A stretch of 64,000 nt of DNA from Ciona intestinalis (Eukaryota; Chordata; Ascidiacea; Phlebobranchia; Cionidae), in contig NC_020174.2 of the NCBI RefSeq assembly GCF_000224145.3, positions 5,434,504 through 5,498,503 on the forward strand, read 5' to 3'. The notes below the pieces were generated by a model. That model was not told the DNA's origin and did not search any database. It saw nothing but the letters and a program-made list of their open reading frames with translations. Made by a program: the position numbers and the translations under genes. Positions 48,004 through 60,918 of the stretch are shown here, one piece after another; position 1 is the stretch's first letter; each line of letters begins with the position of its first letter.

Positions 48004-48080
48004 GTAGTACGATGGGGGAAGATGGCCACTTTTAGCACTTAATATCCAAGTATCTCGATCGTCTTATATTTAAATTATAG
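48004..48080 (+). mobile_element. MITE left-end fragment
   Basis: Only the left end and first internal block remain: GTAGTACGATGGGGGAAGATG, then 'cttttagcacttaatatccaag'. The rest is absent. Confidence 0.65.
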
Positions 48081-48748
48081 GCACAACAATTAAAATTATA
48101 ATATATACGGACATATGTGTTTTTTTAGAATCAAAAGCGTGATGACCTTGTATTTTTACAAGTCGTTTACAGCAGGCTGTGGTAGAAGTAGAGTAGTTGG
48201 TAACAACCTATAGACAATAGAGAACATTAGGTTAAAGCAATTACAGTTCGTCCAAACCGGTATAACGGTTGACCATGGGCAGTTTATTATAAAACGACAC
48301 TTGTGCTGAAACTCCTCCAATACCAATATATAGCATATGTAGTTTTCTCAATGGGACTGATCCTCATGGATATTGGGCTGTGTCGAACTGGGCTTAGTTT
48401 CCAATTTGCCCGCCTATTCAGAAACGTCGTGCAGCTTTACGGAACTTATCGTAGTGGAAATTGTCGGTGGATTTTCCAGAGTTGTCAGCTCTATGTTGCG
48501 CCACTTCGGAAGCGGGACGCCGTCCTTCGTGAAAAACATTTAAGTAATCTAACTGTAAACCGTTGATATTATGTAGTTTACATGGGGAAATGTATTTAAC
48601 TTTTTCATTGGCTCGTTGTGTTCATTTACACAGTTAAAGAGTCGAATAGAAAAAATTAGCAATTTTAAATACAACAACTTGATTTTACGAAAAAAGAACA
48701 GTTTAACATCTTGTGGCTAAAAACAGATGAAACGTCGGCCCTTTAAGA

Positions 48749-51700
48749 TTACAAAAACAAACGCCAAACGATTTTTTCCTGATAATAATACGTAGACATT
48801 GCAGCAACATTAGGACGTATTTGAATAACTATCTTACCGCTGTCACCAACCACAAGTGGAGGCGCTTCAGTTTCCGGCTCTTTCTTTGTTGCATTTTTGT
48901 GCCCATCGTTATGCATGACTGGACGGATTGAATAAATGAATGTAATTGGAATATCGTGTTGTAAAGTGGCAACCACAGTAATAACAGGGTGTTCTATTTC
49001 CTACAGATCGTAGAAAACTTTGCGGATGATTATTTATTTTATTCTTTTTCATTTTTTTAGTATATGGTTGCCAGTTTAGACAAACCACAAGAGCCAAATA
49101 TAAATAGTTTAAAAATGATTCTAAAGTCTAAGAATAAAAGTATAAGGAAACCCATGGATTTTTTCACAAAATTTTTCAAAGACTGTTTCGTTTTTAAAAA
49201 CTTTGGGGGTATCTTAGTTTACATTTAAGCATCTTTATCCATATACACAATTTTTATTTTTTGTTGGTATGCCCCTTTAAGGCTACCAGCTTAAATATAT
49301 AAAAAACTTACATCGTTTATGTTGAACATAATTGACCGCCATGTTTGTCGGCACGAAAGAAGTTCGTTTTTCTTTTTTCTTTGAAAGTTCTGTGATCAGT
49401 TTCTGCTTGGCTTCTTCAGTGCGTTCAATGTTTTTAATCTTTGTGCTAAAATAAAAAAAAAAAATTAAAAATATATATTTTTTTTAAATTATAAAACGAA
49501 AATTAAAAGCATTTTTTAAATAATAAATATACAATAGATAAAGTGAAAGAATAATTCATTTATAAATAAATCGCAAACTGTATTGCATATTTCGATTTTA
49601 ATCTCAGAAACATAATTTACTAAAATCTTGGGTTTGAGCCAAGAAACTCTTTCAAGAATGCCGCAAAAGTTTGCAAAAAAACTTTTTTCCGGTCTTTAAC
49701 CAAAATATTTTAGAAATTTTACAGATCTTCTGTAATTTTCTGATTATTATATCCAAAAATTTTTAGCATCAAAATTTCTAAAATTGACCCATTGTTGAGG
49801 TAACAACTTCGTATTGTCCTCGTAATATTATGGCTTATAAACGTTTTCATTTTGCCGCAATACTTTAGAGTAAAACTTCAAAAAATTGCTGGAATTGGCT
49901 ACTAAACTGATCATTTAGAGTTAGACTGTTAAATATACATCCACTACCTAAATATAGATTAAGCATGCCATGATAAAAGTGGACTGTAAGAAGAAAACAG
50001 TTGGAGCACTGGAATACCGTTAGTTAGTGCAGGGGTAATTCCAGGGCAGTGGTTTAAATTTGGCTTACCTTAGCACCCCAAGAATGCCATGCATGGTTAA
50101 GCAATAAAGAATAGAAAATAATCCTTATAGTTAATCCTTCTATCTTTTATAATAGAATATAACCCTAAGAATATGGGTAATTTTCAATAACCCATATCCA
50201 AACTATTTTTCAAATTTGAGGTTAATAATAATTATTGAATTGATAAAACTTGCTAAATACCAAAGTAACCTTACACAGCGTTTTGTTACTTTTACATTAA
50301 AATCCAATAATCTTTTAAATATTGCCGTATATTATTGTTTACTTACTCAATTCCAAGATCCACTTCAGGTATTCCACTAAGCATTTGGTTTGACAACATT
50401 TCTTCTGACTGTTTTCCAACTTTGATCTAAAGTAGCAGAGTTGTAATGATGCATGGACAGCATACAACAAGCATAAACAATAAATCGGCGACATGGCACA
50501 ACGGTTAAAAGTTATCGGTAAACAAATCACAAACCTAATAACTCATAGGCGCGCACACTATTACTACATTATGCATACAAAAGAAAAAATTCCACAACCT
50601 ATATTAGGGGTAAAGAGCCAAATATGAATGCAAAACTAAATGCAGGGAAAGCAGGAATAATTAGCCTAGACACATTCTACTATAAACAAGTTAACCTATT
50701 GGTTCCTAATGTTAATGCAGTGCAAAAAGTTTAGAAAATAGCCATCCTGCAAACCCTTGATTTGGTGCAAATGCCTTATTTATCTTGTAATCCAGATATC
50801 CCGGAGAGCTTTGGTGTAGGGCTAGTTGTACCCACTGCATTAATCAGTTAACAATAGGCACCAAAAGGTTAGATTGGTTTTACAGCGCAGCGTGTCCATA
50901 TATTCCTGTCTTCCCTGCATTTTGTATAGTTGGCATTTATGTTTGCTCGATTCCCATGATATTGGTTGTGGAATTTTAACCACACAGAATGGAAGGCCTT
51001 ACTTGCAGATGTTCCGGCAGTTGGTACAATTTATCTTCAGCCGATTCCTTTGCTTTTTTATCGTCACCATTCGAAGTTTCACCTTTTCTTCTTTTAAGTT
51101 CATTCTCGATGTAAGCGGTTCTATTATGAGAACACAGTTATTATAAGTATTATATAACAAGGGTAAAAACAAGAACTTTCAAACCATTATACATCATTGT
51201 ATGTGTTTTCAATAGTGGTATACACCTAACACAATTTATCCAAAATATGTAAAACATAAAATTGCTATCAATCTATCCATTTAAAAATTCAGAAAATGGT
51301 GCATACATTTAGGAATAATAAAAAGAAAGAAGACAATATTCTTTATCTGGAGTATACCAACAATCACCACCAACCAAACTTACAATTCTGCATCTTCATC
51401 TCTTCTGTTAGTTTCCACAGAGAAAGTATGACCAAGGTTTGTCACATCACGATCCACGTCCTCGTATGTTCGATCTCGGTTTCTGTCTTTAACGTTTCCC
51501 ATTTCAACCAAACCCCCCGTCGTCATTTTAAATGGGTCGGCCTAAAAATAGGAGATGAACCGTACGTGGAAGAACAAAAAGAATATAAATATAGGTATAT
51601 AATGAGATTTAATTCGTGTTTGTAATAAACAATTATGGAATGTTTGTTATAAAGACTGATGTGTATTATTAAACAGCTTTTTTAATACATGGCTGAAGTC

Positions 51701-52262
51701 CTGTAGTGTCGCAAGCTATGTAACCAGAAATGCAGGCTAGACTTGGTCCATTACCATTACCCCAACATTGTATGTGCACATTCTATTCTATATGGGTGAG
51801 ATCCTGCAGTGTGCAAGCTATAGGACCTGAAACATAGGCCACAGTTGGCCTATTACTCCCTAAAAACACACATTACGTACCTCCACATCTAAATTATCAA
51901 CTTTCTTAAGTTTTGCTCCAGTAGCAAGTGAAACGGCGTTCACGCCCATCTGTCTTTTTCTTATTTTCTGCAATTCCTTGGTGGCTTCTAACATGTCCCT
52001 GGAAAAGTAAACAATACCAATTTATATGTTCATCTTAACATTCAACAAACTAGCGAAAAATCCTCTTTTTGACAATATGTTATGATTTGGGTTTTGTGGT
52101 AATTATAGATTTTAAAAGTCAAAGATTCTTCACTGATGACTACACTGATGACTATTTTCACTATAATTGTGAATGTGTTTACCGAACATCCTCGGTCTCT
52201 GGTTCTTCTTCGGGACTTGAATCTCGCTTTCTTCGAAACTGCTTTTGCTTTCCCGTTGGCAT
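48749..52262 (-). CDS. C9orf78: C9orf78/TLS1 homologue, spliceosome-associated protein
   Basis: Seven exons on the minus strand: 52183-52262, 51881-51998, 51384-51541, 51003-51120, 50347-50426, 49312-49445 and 48749-48918, in frame, 285 residues (human 289). The start MPTGKQKQFRRKR resembles human MPVVRKIFRRRR. Then follow LEATKELQKIRKR, DPFKMTTGGLVEMGNVKDR, FSVETNRRDEDAELTAYIE, SEEMLSNQMLSGIPEVDLG and TSFVPTNMAVNYVQHKR, almost identical to human. In mammals the protein associates with late spliceosomes; in fission yeast Tls1 acts in splicing. The extreme C-terminus (STYYYQEKI...) is weak compared with human DDYHYEKFKK: a GTAAGA inside exon 7 (after 48838) could be a donor to an exon I did not find. 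Confidence 0.9.
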
Positions 52263-52906
52263 CTTCTTTATAACTACTGCGATTCCCAGTCAAATTATAT
52301 TTAACGTAGCCTACGTCTTTCAAGCTATAACATTAAATTAACATTATATTGATTATTCTGTCACTATAATTCGGTTTATATATAAAATAAAATACATTTA
52401 TGTTCATTTTACCAATTTTCTTTTCAATAACAAAAATTCCCCTAACCGCTACCATTTGACATCGAGTGTAGGAATAGAAATCTAATATTTCTAAATTATT
52501 TTTACCCCTGTGTAAAAGATTGGGAATTTAAACATGTTTATATACGAACTCGGTTGTGTATCTTTTAAACTGCTTGTGTTTTAAAACAAATCAAAGTTGT
52601 GTTTTGTTTATCTGTGTATTATAAAATTACAGTACAAACGCTAAAAAGCGGAACTGTAGGAATATATAATTTACAGTGATCACTGCCCTTCATGAACTGC
52701 ATTAAATTAAGGTATTACACGATGTTCAAAATATACCGAATACTATTCCCTGCGTGGAAGTGCAGTATTATAATTGGTGTTGATCAAGCATGCATTTTAC
52801 TGGGCTAGCGTTTGATTGGGGGATATGAGTGTCTTGGTACATGGAGTATATACGAGTTTATAATTTGCAGACGCGGGCCATGGCAGTTCTTTTATATTTC
52901 CTGCAC
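52263..52906. other. Spacer between gelsolin and C9orf78
   Basis: 645 bp on the shared minus strand, AT-rich, no exon seen. A GTTATAG at about 52324 (minus) could be a spliced-leader acceptor for C9orf78. No clear minus-strand AATAAA for gelsolin was found here. Confidence 0.4.
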
Positions 52907-55900
52907 TTAGGAAACAGTAAGTTGCTGCATCCTTGCCGCATAGCTCTGTCTGCGTGAGAAGAAGTCATGATCCCAAGAAGGAAAGAAACCGATAAAGTTA
53001 ACAGGCTCCAATCCCATCTTGATTTTGTGAATCGGGCAATTGCTATCTCGTCCTCTTGGGTCACTCTCAATGTATTCCTTTACTAGCCTGCGATAAAACA
53101 TATATGTCGATGGTGGCAATGTTAATAAACGTAATGGTCCAAAGAGAAAATGCTATTTTCATAGTCAGAACGTGTACCATATGCATTTCTTAATATGAGC
53201 AAAATTTAAGAGTTTTTATCTTTGTATAATGTAGAACGTTTTGTAAGCCAAATTTTACCCTGGCGCAGAAGCCCTTTCTTCTGCGTTGGCGCCTTCGCCG
53301 ATCCAAATGAACACTTGGTTAAAAGTGTCCAACATCATGACGTCATCCGGTTCCAAATCGCTTTGTGCGAAGTCACCTGGAACCTCTTCTATCATCACTC
53401 GTCCTATACAAACGGCAGCGGTTATTTTGTATGTTAACAATAACAATCGTCTTATACAGTAGGTTGGGGGGAGATAGGACACCTTTTCAGCCTATTTTCT
53501 CGTCCTATTTGGTCGCAAACAAAGAACGTAAGAATTATATAACCGTATCCTCACAACTTCCACAGACCATTGTTAAACGTTAAAAGTGCTACCGTTGTCC
53601 TCTCACGTGAAGATGATGATAAATAAGTTACATTGGTTCATTCACCATCCTAAATGTTATACGTACAATTGCATTGTATATACACAAACAAGTGCATTGT
53701 ATACATACGTACAAAGTCATTGTATATATACATATGTTCATTGTTTATGTACACAAGTGCATTGTGTGTATATACGTACAAATGCATTGTTTATACAAGT
53801 GCATTGATATGCACAAACAAGTGCATTATACGTACAAATGCATTGTTTATACAAGTGCATTGATATGCACAAACAAGTGCATTATACGTACAAATGCATT
53901 GTGTCGTACATTTTAAGTGAAAGCAAACAAAATTACAAACGACCTTTAGCGTTGGAAATGGCAAATAATCGTGGAGGGTTTGATTCAAGGTCGTCTAACA
54001 TTCTGGGAGATGACGCGTATTTCTTTTTCCCTCCAAGAACGCTCCAAAAACCTGCGCTTTCGGAACCTTCCTTTACTTCAACAGCCTTGTGATTGCTAAC
54101 AGCACCTGTAGAGATAAAAAATAACCACGAAATAAACTCAATTAAAGCGCACAACTACAAACATTATAACACAAATAGTAGGGTGGGGGAAGATGAGAAG
54201 CCTTTTTATTTTATTTTATCGTCCCATATAATAGTAAACAAAGAACCTTTAAAAAAAATATAAAACTGTACCCTCACGACTCCCATATAGACTGTTTGTA
54301 ATTGTTTAAAACACGAAAAGGATATTTGGTTCATGTGCTAAGGTATCCGCCTTCCCCCACCCTGATAGTAGCTAAAGTATATAGCGAACCTGCTGTGAAT
54401 CGAGCAGCGTCGATTTCTCCATCGCTTGCCCCGAGTCCTTTCCAAATAAAACATTCTTTTGGACTCTTCACGACAAAAGCATCGTTGGAGTTCAGGGAGC
54501 TTGCTGATTTCGCAACCTCTATGGCTTTAGTCCCTCCAGATGAAGTAGAACGGACCTAAAGAAATTTTTTATTGAAAAAACACAGTTACAGGACAACGGT
54601 GTTGGTGTTACACACTTGGAAAAGTGCGGTTTCTGAAATCCCGGTCTCTTTTTTCGCTGTTTTGTCATATCCGCCCCTTGTTATAATGACCGGGTCCTTG
54701 AAGATTGCAAGCATATGTGCCGGCTCTTTTCCCTGAAACAAAATTCACATCTTATACAGCAGCTACAAACACGTTTAAATATTATCCCACCTCTACCACT
54801 CTGACTTGCACTGGTTTACCGCCATATTGGTCGTCGAGTTGAGTGGCAAGAATTGCAGAAGCGCCGATCTGTCAAAGTAAAATTTTACAAACAATATTCT
54901 ACAGACTTGCCAATTTTATTCGATTAATAGAAACTGTATGGATAACATTTATTTGATAAAAATTGTTTCCAATTGTTTTCACCAACCTCGTCCTGGGAAG
55001 CCTGCGATCCTTGCCAGAAGTAAATGATATATTGCTCTCTGCCCCTTGGCGAATAAGTGTATAATACGATGTAGCAATCACCGGCGTAAAACCTTCCATA
55101 ATCTTCCTTTTTCACTTCTGCCTTGTCAGCGCCTTCGATTCTCCAAACTTGAACCTATAGAAAAAAAACAACAACTTAAAAAATATACTTAAACAGTATG
55201 GTGGTGAAGACGGGACACCTTTAGCACATAATATTTAAATATCCTGGCAATGTTTTAATCAATTAAAAACGTTCTGTTGGAATGGTGAAGATACGGTTTT
55301 ATAATTATTTAAATGTGCTTTGTTCACTACCAAATGGGACGGAAAAAAAAGAATGAAAAGGTGTCCCATCTTCCTCCACTCTATATAAAATATCGCAGTA
55401 GAATATATATTGTTAAAGCTTAATTTTATATTGGAGACATATAATGTGAGAACCTTACCTTCCCAGATCCGTTGTCCACCATTCCATGTTGTGCGGCAAG
55501 CTTAGGGGTTTTGTACAACTCCTTCACGTCAAACTTGGTCTATTAACATGAAATATGATGTAAGATGTAACCGGATCATGTAGTTTAACCAATACAGTAT
55601 TATCCTATTCCACTCTGTGTAGAATAGAGGCCCTTTAGGTGCCTGCGATTTATGCCAGATTTGGCCCATTAGCCGCCACCCTTTGTCTCCAAAGGTGACG
55701 TGCTCGCGATATTAAAGTCCTTTATACTCTCGACCAAGTCCTGTTTAATATAGTATTAATAAAAACAATACCTGGTCAACTTTTGCTACTTTATTGATGG
55801 AATAAGTCTTCCCAAAACCTTCAACGTGGTCTCTGCGTTTCCAGTCTTTGAAGAATTGAGTGAACAGAGCTGACTCGGACCCTTCGCCCATAACCTGTGA

Positions 55901-58605
55901 TAATTTACCATAAAATTAAACTGTCTTTCAGCGGCTCATCTGATATGAAATAGATATTATACCTGAACTCGGGTAAACGGCTTGTATTTTTTAGTTTTAA
56001 TGAAGTCTTCAGCATTCTTTAGCGCTCCATCTCTCTCGTCCTTGCTCGCCGCTTTTCCTGTGAGTTCAAAATTTCATGTAAACAGCTGCGTAAACGTAAC
56101 ACCCAAAACTGGATTATTTTCTAGCTTAAAATGTTGGGTTTTTGACAACCACGTTTTTATTAGTTTTTCCCCCTATAGCGTATTTTAACGACTTTTGTTT
56201 GCTTTTCGCCTAGTTGCCTTCACTTCATCGTTTTAAATAGTTTCATATTCGTTATCGTATTCGAAAAGAGTAATAAAATTTATGTTATGAATATGTTTAA
56301 ATGTAATGCTTTGTATATAGGTTCACATAATCCGTTCTATTTATGTTCATATGATTACCTTTCCATACGAAAATCGAATTTTTAGAGCCATTGTCGAGAA
56401 TAAAGCAATCCCCGCTGAGCAGAGAGTCTTGGTCAAAGGGAGCGGTTCCAATTTGTTTTACTTGTAAGGTACCAGAGTCCGAAGAAACGTGGTAAAGTGT
56501 CGCTGCTTTGCGTTGCGCAGGCTTCTGTGCGGTGTCGTCGTCGGCAATTTCTGGCCTGATGTCTTTTGGGGATCCCGCCAAAGCCTATAACGAACATACA
56601 CCAACAATACATGTAAGAAGTGAAATAAATAACATTAGCACATAAAATCTCATATTTCTTTTACCGTATTTTAACAAATAAGAACGTTATGTAATTATAA
56701 GTAAGAATATATGGTTTTATATTTCTTTGAATGATTTTTGTTTACCACCAAATGGCACAATAAAATAGAATGAATATATGTGTCCCATCTTCCCTCGACC
56801 TACTATACACGTTACCCAAACATACTTGTATTGATTTTTTGTTCATGTAAGTTACATTGAGCTTTATTAGAGCAAACCTTAAGCATTTTCTGCGGGTAAC
56901 TATCCCCTTCGCTGAGCACGGTTATTTTTCCCTTTCCAGCTTTTTCATTGTTTTTAATATTGTTGACAATTTCACATCCCTTCAGGCGCTCGTATCGATT
57001 GCTGACGCTGCCGTTCCACTGGAACAAATCCTGTGCAAATAACAATATATCGTTAAATACAGACAATCACTTTACTACCGATCAATACGCGGAACTGTGT
57101 TGTTACAAGTCAGGCCCATATATGCCTCTTATTGGCCATCGGGTATGTGTTAATTCGCGCTGCCGCTGTATTATGACGTATATGTGTCCTTCGGCGAGAC
57201 ACTTGTGAGAATTCTTTCAATCCAGTGGTCACTAATATGCTGTTTAATTAGTAAATACAAACAAAACATGCATCAAGTGTAAAGTAACGGGCACGAAGTG
57301 CATAGAACAAGACACCCATGTTATAACAAATGTCATTGCGACGAAAGGATTAGAGGAGTTATATTTATACATTCTTTCACATTTCTTACGCACATTTTCG
57401 ACCTCCACTATGAAGATATCACCCTGGTTAAAGGACTTCCATGTCATTTCTACTTCGTTCATTCGAACCATACGTTTGCCCTTTAAATGCAGCAGCCTCT
57501 TGACGTCACTGATATTTGTTCTGGCGTGATTGAACCCGGATGCAACGCCGCCTTTCTGGGAAATAACATTCAAGGTGGTAATAAGTTTTAAAACAAAACG
57601 TTTATAATGAAAACCGCATTAGAAGGAACATATGGGTTGTTTGTATTGAAACATTTAATAATTTTTTAAAATTTTGATTTTTTTCAGATAGTAAGGTCTA
57701 GACTTGCAGATTATTGAAACACATAGTGACGTATCATAACAGCCTGACGCATGAGCGGCAAAGCGTTTCCCTCAACCAGAATGCGTGATACATCACATGG
57801 ACAGAGTTGCAAAAACACATCGCATAAAGAAATAACAAACAATATAGCTGACATAAGGATATGAAACTAATCGTATGAGTAATAGGGAATATCAACATAT
57901 TATTCGAGGTGGAAAACGTACACTGTTATGCACACCACCACTGCTACACTTTGAAAGCATATTTACTTTGTCTATGTTTGAACAAAACCCAATCACTTTC
58001 ACACACGGGAACCAAGCACTGTTGAACTCTGTTTAACATTCTCGGGTGTTATAAACACATGTGATATTTTTAATAAAATCGCACTAACAAGGACAAATAT
58101 TTTTCCCGTTTTGATATTATTGACCGCCATGTTATTTTGCATACACCCTAAAATAGTTTTTCACTTACTTTGTATGTGACCACACCTCCGAAGTATCCAA
58201 GGAAAGTGGGGGATTCGTGATCCTGCAATTCACGGAACTGGACTGGGTACCCGTTAAGCTTGTCGTCCATTTGAGAAGCAAAGATGGCAGCCGCGCCTTT
58301 CTCATCTTGTGAAGATTCTTTACCAAGCCAGAAATGCAGATCCCACCTGAAGGAACTGCCTGGAAAACAGATCAGAATGCACATCCTGCTTTTCCAAATA
58401 TAGTTGCATATTTTTTTATAATACGAAGTATATATTTACCTTTCAAATTGATTGTTTTCAGCAAAAGGTACGAATCCCCGCTGAAAAACGTCCCGAAGGC
58501 CGCTTTCGCAACCGGTACAAGCTGCATTTTCTCGATTCTCCAAATTTGCAAACCGGCAGACTTGCCAGCCTTCTCCATTTCAGCTAATGTCTTATCAGCG
58601 CTCAT
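52907..58605 (-). CDS. GSN: Gelsolin, six-domain cytoplasmic form
   Basis: Fifteen exons on the minus strand: 58440-58605, 58169-58359, 57394-57555, 56878-57030, 56359-56584, 55963-56057, 55772-55894, 55459-55539, 54987-55154, 54791-54868, 54616-54732, 54390-54555, 53944-54105, 53259-53403 and 52907-53087. All joins keep frame: 737 residues against 731 for human cytoplasmic gelsolin. Domains G1 to G6 are all present: LQIWRIEKM and DLHFWLG (G1), [22 protein letters not shown] and SNRYERLK (G2), [13 protein letters not shown] with FVWKG (G3), [23 protein letters not shown] and [11 protein letters not shown] (G4), [12 protein letters not shown] (G5), [16 protein letters not shown] and FIWIGEGA (G6), and [13 protein letters not shown] at the end. 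There is no signal peptide and no villin headpiece. Gelsolins sever and cap actin filaments under calcium control. Introns hold MITEs and a minisatellite. The donor after exon 13 (GTCGTT) is weak but needed for the frame. Confidence 0.96.
53457..53606 (-). mobile_element. Palindromic MITE in gelsolin intron 13, right end decayed
   Basis: CAGTAGGTTGGGGGGAGATAG at the left, then 'tttcagcctattttctcgtcc' and 'aaccgtatcctcacaacttccac'. The other terminus is hardly recognisable. Confidence 0.75.
53661..53910. repeat. Minisatellite in gelsolin intron 13
   Basis: Array of GTGCATTGTATATACGTACAA-like units. The distal part is a perfect higher-order repeat of 56 bp (ACGTACAAATGCATTG... at 53774, 53830 and 53886). 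The array lacks stop codons in several frames, which explains the cysteine/isoleucine/tyrosine-rich open frames found here; they are not genes. Confidence 0.9.
54176..54370 (-). mobile_element. Palindromic MITE in gelsolin intron 12
   Basis: Reverse copy from TAGTAGGGTGGGGGAAGATG to CCTTCCCCCACCCTGATAGT. Its edge lies only about 19 bp from the exon 12 donor side. Confidence 0.85.
55194..55386 (+). mobile_element. Palindromic MITE in gelsolin intron 8
   Basis: Complete: CAGTATGGTGGTGAAGACGGG on the left, GGTGTCCCATCTTCCTCCAC on the right, with all internal blocks present. Confidence 0.85.
56634..56808 (+). mobile_element. Palindromic MITE in gelsolin intron 4, left end missing
   Basis: Begins inside the element ('attagcacataaaatctcat') and ends TGTCCCATCTTCCCTCGACC. 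About 20 bp of the left terminal repeat are gone. Confidence 0.75.
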
Positions 58606-60918
58606 GATGGTGTTTATTATAATGTTCTAACAAAAGTAATAACACTGCTGTATAGCATGATATAAATTAAACGAAGCGAAATTGTTGACAACCAAATTAG
58701 CAATCGATAAACCGATCAATAAATATTTGTTCTTAATAAACATAGAAAATAAAATTCATTAAAACGCCAACAGACTTCAATACGTCCCTACTTTGAACTG
58801 TACTGCAAAGCTCAATTGAACGTAAATGAAAACTTCCATTCTTAATCAGCTCTTACAGGCACGATAATTAGTTGTTGAATACGAACACAATTTACTCGGC
58901 TACCCCGGGTGCCGTGGTTTACCTTACAAAGAAAATCTAGCGCTAAACCGGTCTTACAATAAACAAATGGCTGTCTGCAGAAACTGCTGAGAGAATACGT
59001 AACACGCGCGTCATATCCCGCGTGCTTTTCCTCTTAATAATAAAGAACGGGTTTATAGACTCGGATATATAGAATGTATTATTTCACTGAAAAGCGAAGC
59101 AAATTATGATATTAATATTTTATGACGAAATTATAAAAGATTAAACGGTTTGTTTTCTTTATCTTGGAGTGGTACAACAGCACACGAAAGGTGCGGTTTT
59201 AAAATAACTTTCACTTTACCTCAATTTTGTAGCCGCAGTTGGCTTTTACGATTTATGTGTTTGATTTACAGCACGATCGACTGGCTTCTATATATAGCTA
59301 TAGCGTGCGTATGTACAGCCCCTTAACCACTAAAGTTGCTTAAACTACCATCACCTGCCGCAAAAGATTAATCCATACACCATAATAAATTAACTCGTTT
59401 TCTATATTAGCAGTAACATTCTATATACAGGTACAGCAGCAACCGCTCGCTATGTTGTTATTTGGCTCCTCACTGGTCGCAGCTTAAGAAAGCCAGGTGT
59501 TATATTACAATTCCTTTCAATTTTTTTAAGCTGCTTCGGCTGAGCGGCTGATTTAAAACGCGAATACGGAAGCAATTAAAGTCAGGGTTGTTCGTCGTTG
59601 CGCTGAACCTGTATGATTGCGGAAGAAGCAGACTGGCTCGTGCGGTTGTTGATACATTATTTTATCAGGCATACAGGCAAATATGTAATTATGATTTTAG
59701 CAGTCTATCTAATTAGCGTATAAGACCAGTGTTTCCCATTTCGTACGCGTTGTATAAAATTACTTCTATAAGTATTGGTATACTTGCAAGGCATGTAAAT
59801 ATATATTATATGTCAAGTTATTATTTCCAAATTCTAAAAAATAAAATAAAAATTACTAATGTTTTTACTCATTGCTATATAACTACTTTTCATACAACTA
59901 ATTGATCATTTTTCATTAGTTTTATACTGAAAGGTCAAACAATCAAATGATAATTTACGATTTGAAAGATTTTGAGCATCACTGACGTCTTAAATGAGAA
60001 ATAATTGACAGGTGTACAAACCACCAAGTACCTGGTACTAGGGGTTCGGCGTATTGTTGGCTAACGATACGATGTTGGTATTACAAAAGTGTAAACAACG
60101 TTTTCGTAGAATTTTTAAAATAGAACCAGCGTACGTATATGCTTTTACAACTTAGTAAACAGTAAACCTGAAATGTTTATTACCTGCATGTATTTAAATT
60201 AGGAAAATACCCTTCTGCGCGAGACCAATGTTAAACATTGACTAAATTCTGATGCTACATATTATACCATGTGCTAATACAATTCTGCATACTAATGTAA
60301 GACAAACAAGCGCCGCCGGCAATCTGGTTTTAGCTTAATATTCGTAATATTCAGCGTATTCTAAATGTCATCACAGATAAAAATCGCACTCAAAGCTGAA
60401 ACGTCCTGAACTAAATTTCACACTCACAGACGAAGCAAAACAAGTTTTACGGTAATTGAACTTTCAAAAGCGATTTGAAGTGGTTGGCAGTAAAACCTGG
60501 TGCGGCGCGTGAGTATGTGGCCGACGGTTTCTTTATACGCATGTATTTAATATTCAAGCACGCCAACTGTTGAAGAATTTTGTCACGATAAACAGTGGAA
60601 TTTTTCGAAGCAAGAGTGATAAAGAGGAAAGGCACAAATTGTACTAGTTTCGAACCAATGACCAAATATACATGAAATCTGGAACATATCTGTCTGAAAA
60701 GCGGGAACTTAAAACATAGGAAAACCTTGAAATAAAATGCAAATAAACATTAAATCGATTATTCACCCAACATAGCAGAAAAAATAAAATAAATAAATAA
60801 AAAATGAACTCAAAAAATGAAAATTGATTTTTAATCAAGAGTGGTCGACCAAAGAAAGTGAAAGATTGATGATACAGGTGTTCTACAACGGTGAACTCCC
60901 AGCCGAACTGACCACAAC
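58606..60918. other. Intergenic interval upstream of gelsolin
   Basis: 2.3 kb between the gelsolin start and the 3' end of the MYND gene, both on the minus strand. AT-rich, no MITE and no exon recognised. It probably contains the gelsolin promoter and the MYND-gene 3' UTR. Confidence 0.45.

Larger units (their letters stand above)
44612..48748. other. 4.1-kb intergenic interval
   Basis: Between the sulfotransferase 5' end and the C9orf78 3' end. It holds two near-complete and one partial MITE, a CTCF-like motif at 47731-47745 and AT-rich DNA. The frame at 48303-48566 is not recognisable as a gene. Confidence 0.5.

Noticed and set aside
52263-52906. Gelsolin-C9orf78 operon
   Set aside because: The 645-bp spacing is far larger than that of the PHPT1-UROS pair; evidence is insufficient either way.
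53654-53916. Open frames rich in Cys, Ile, Val, Tyr on both strands
   Set aside because: They are translations of the intronic minisatellite, which happens to lack stops in several frames.
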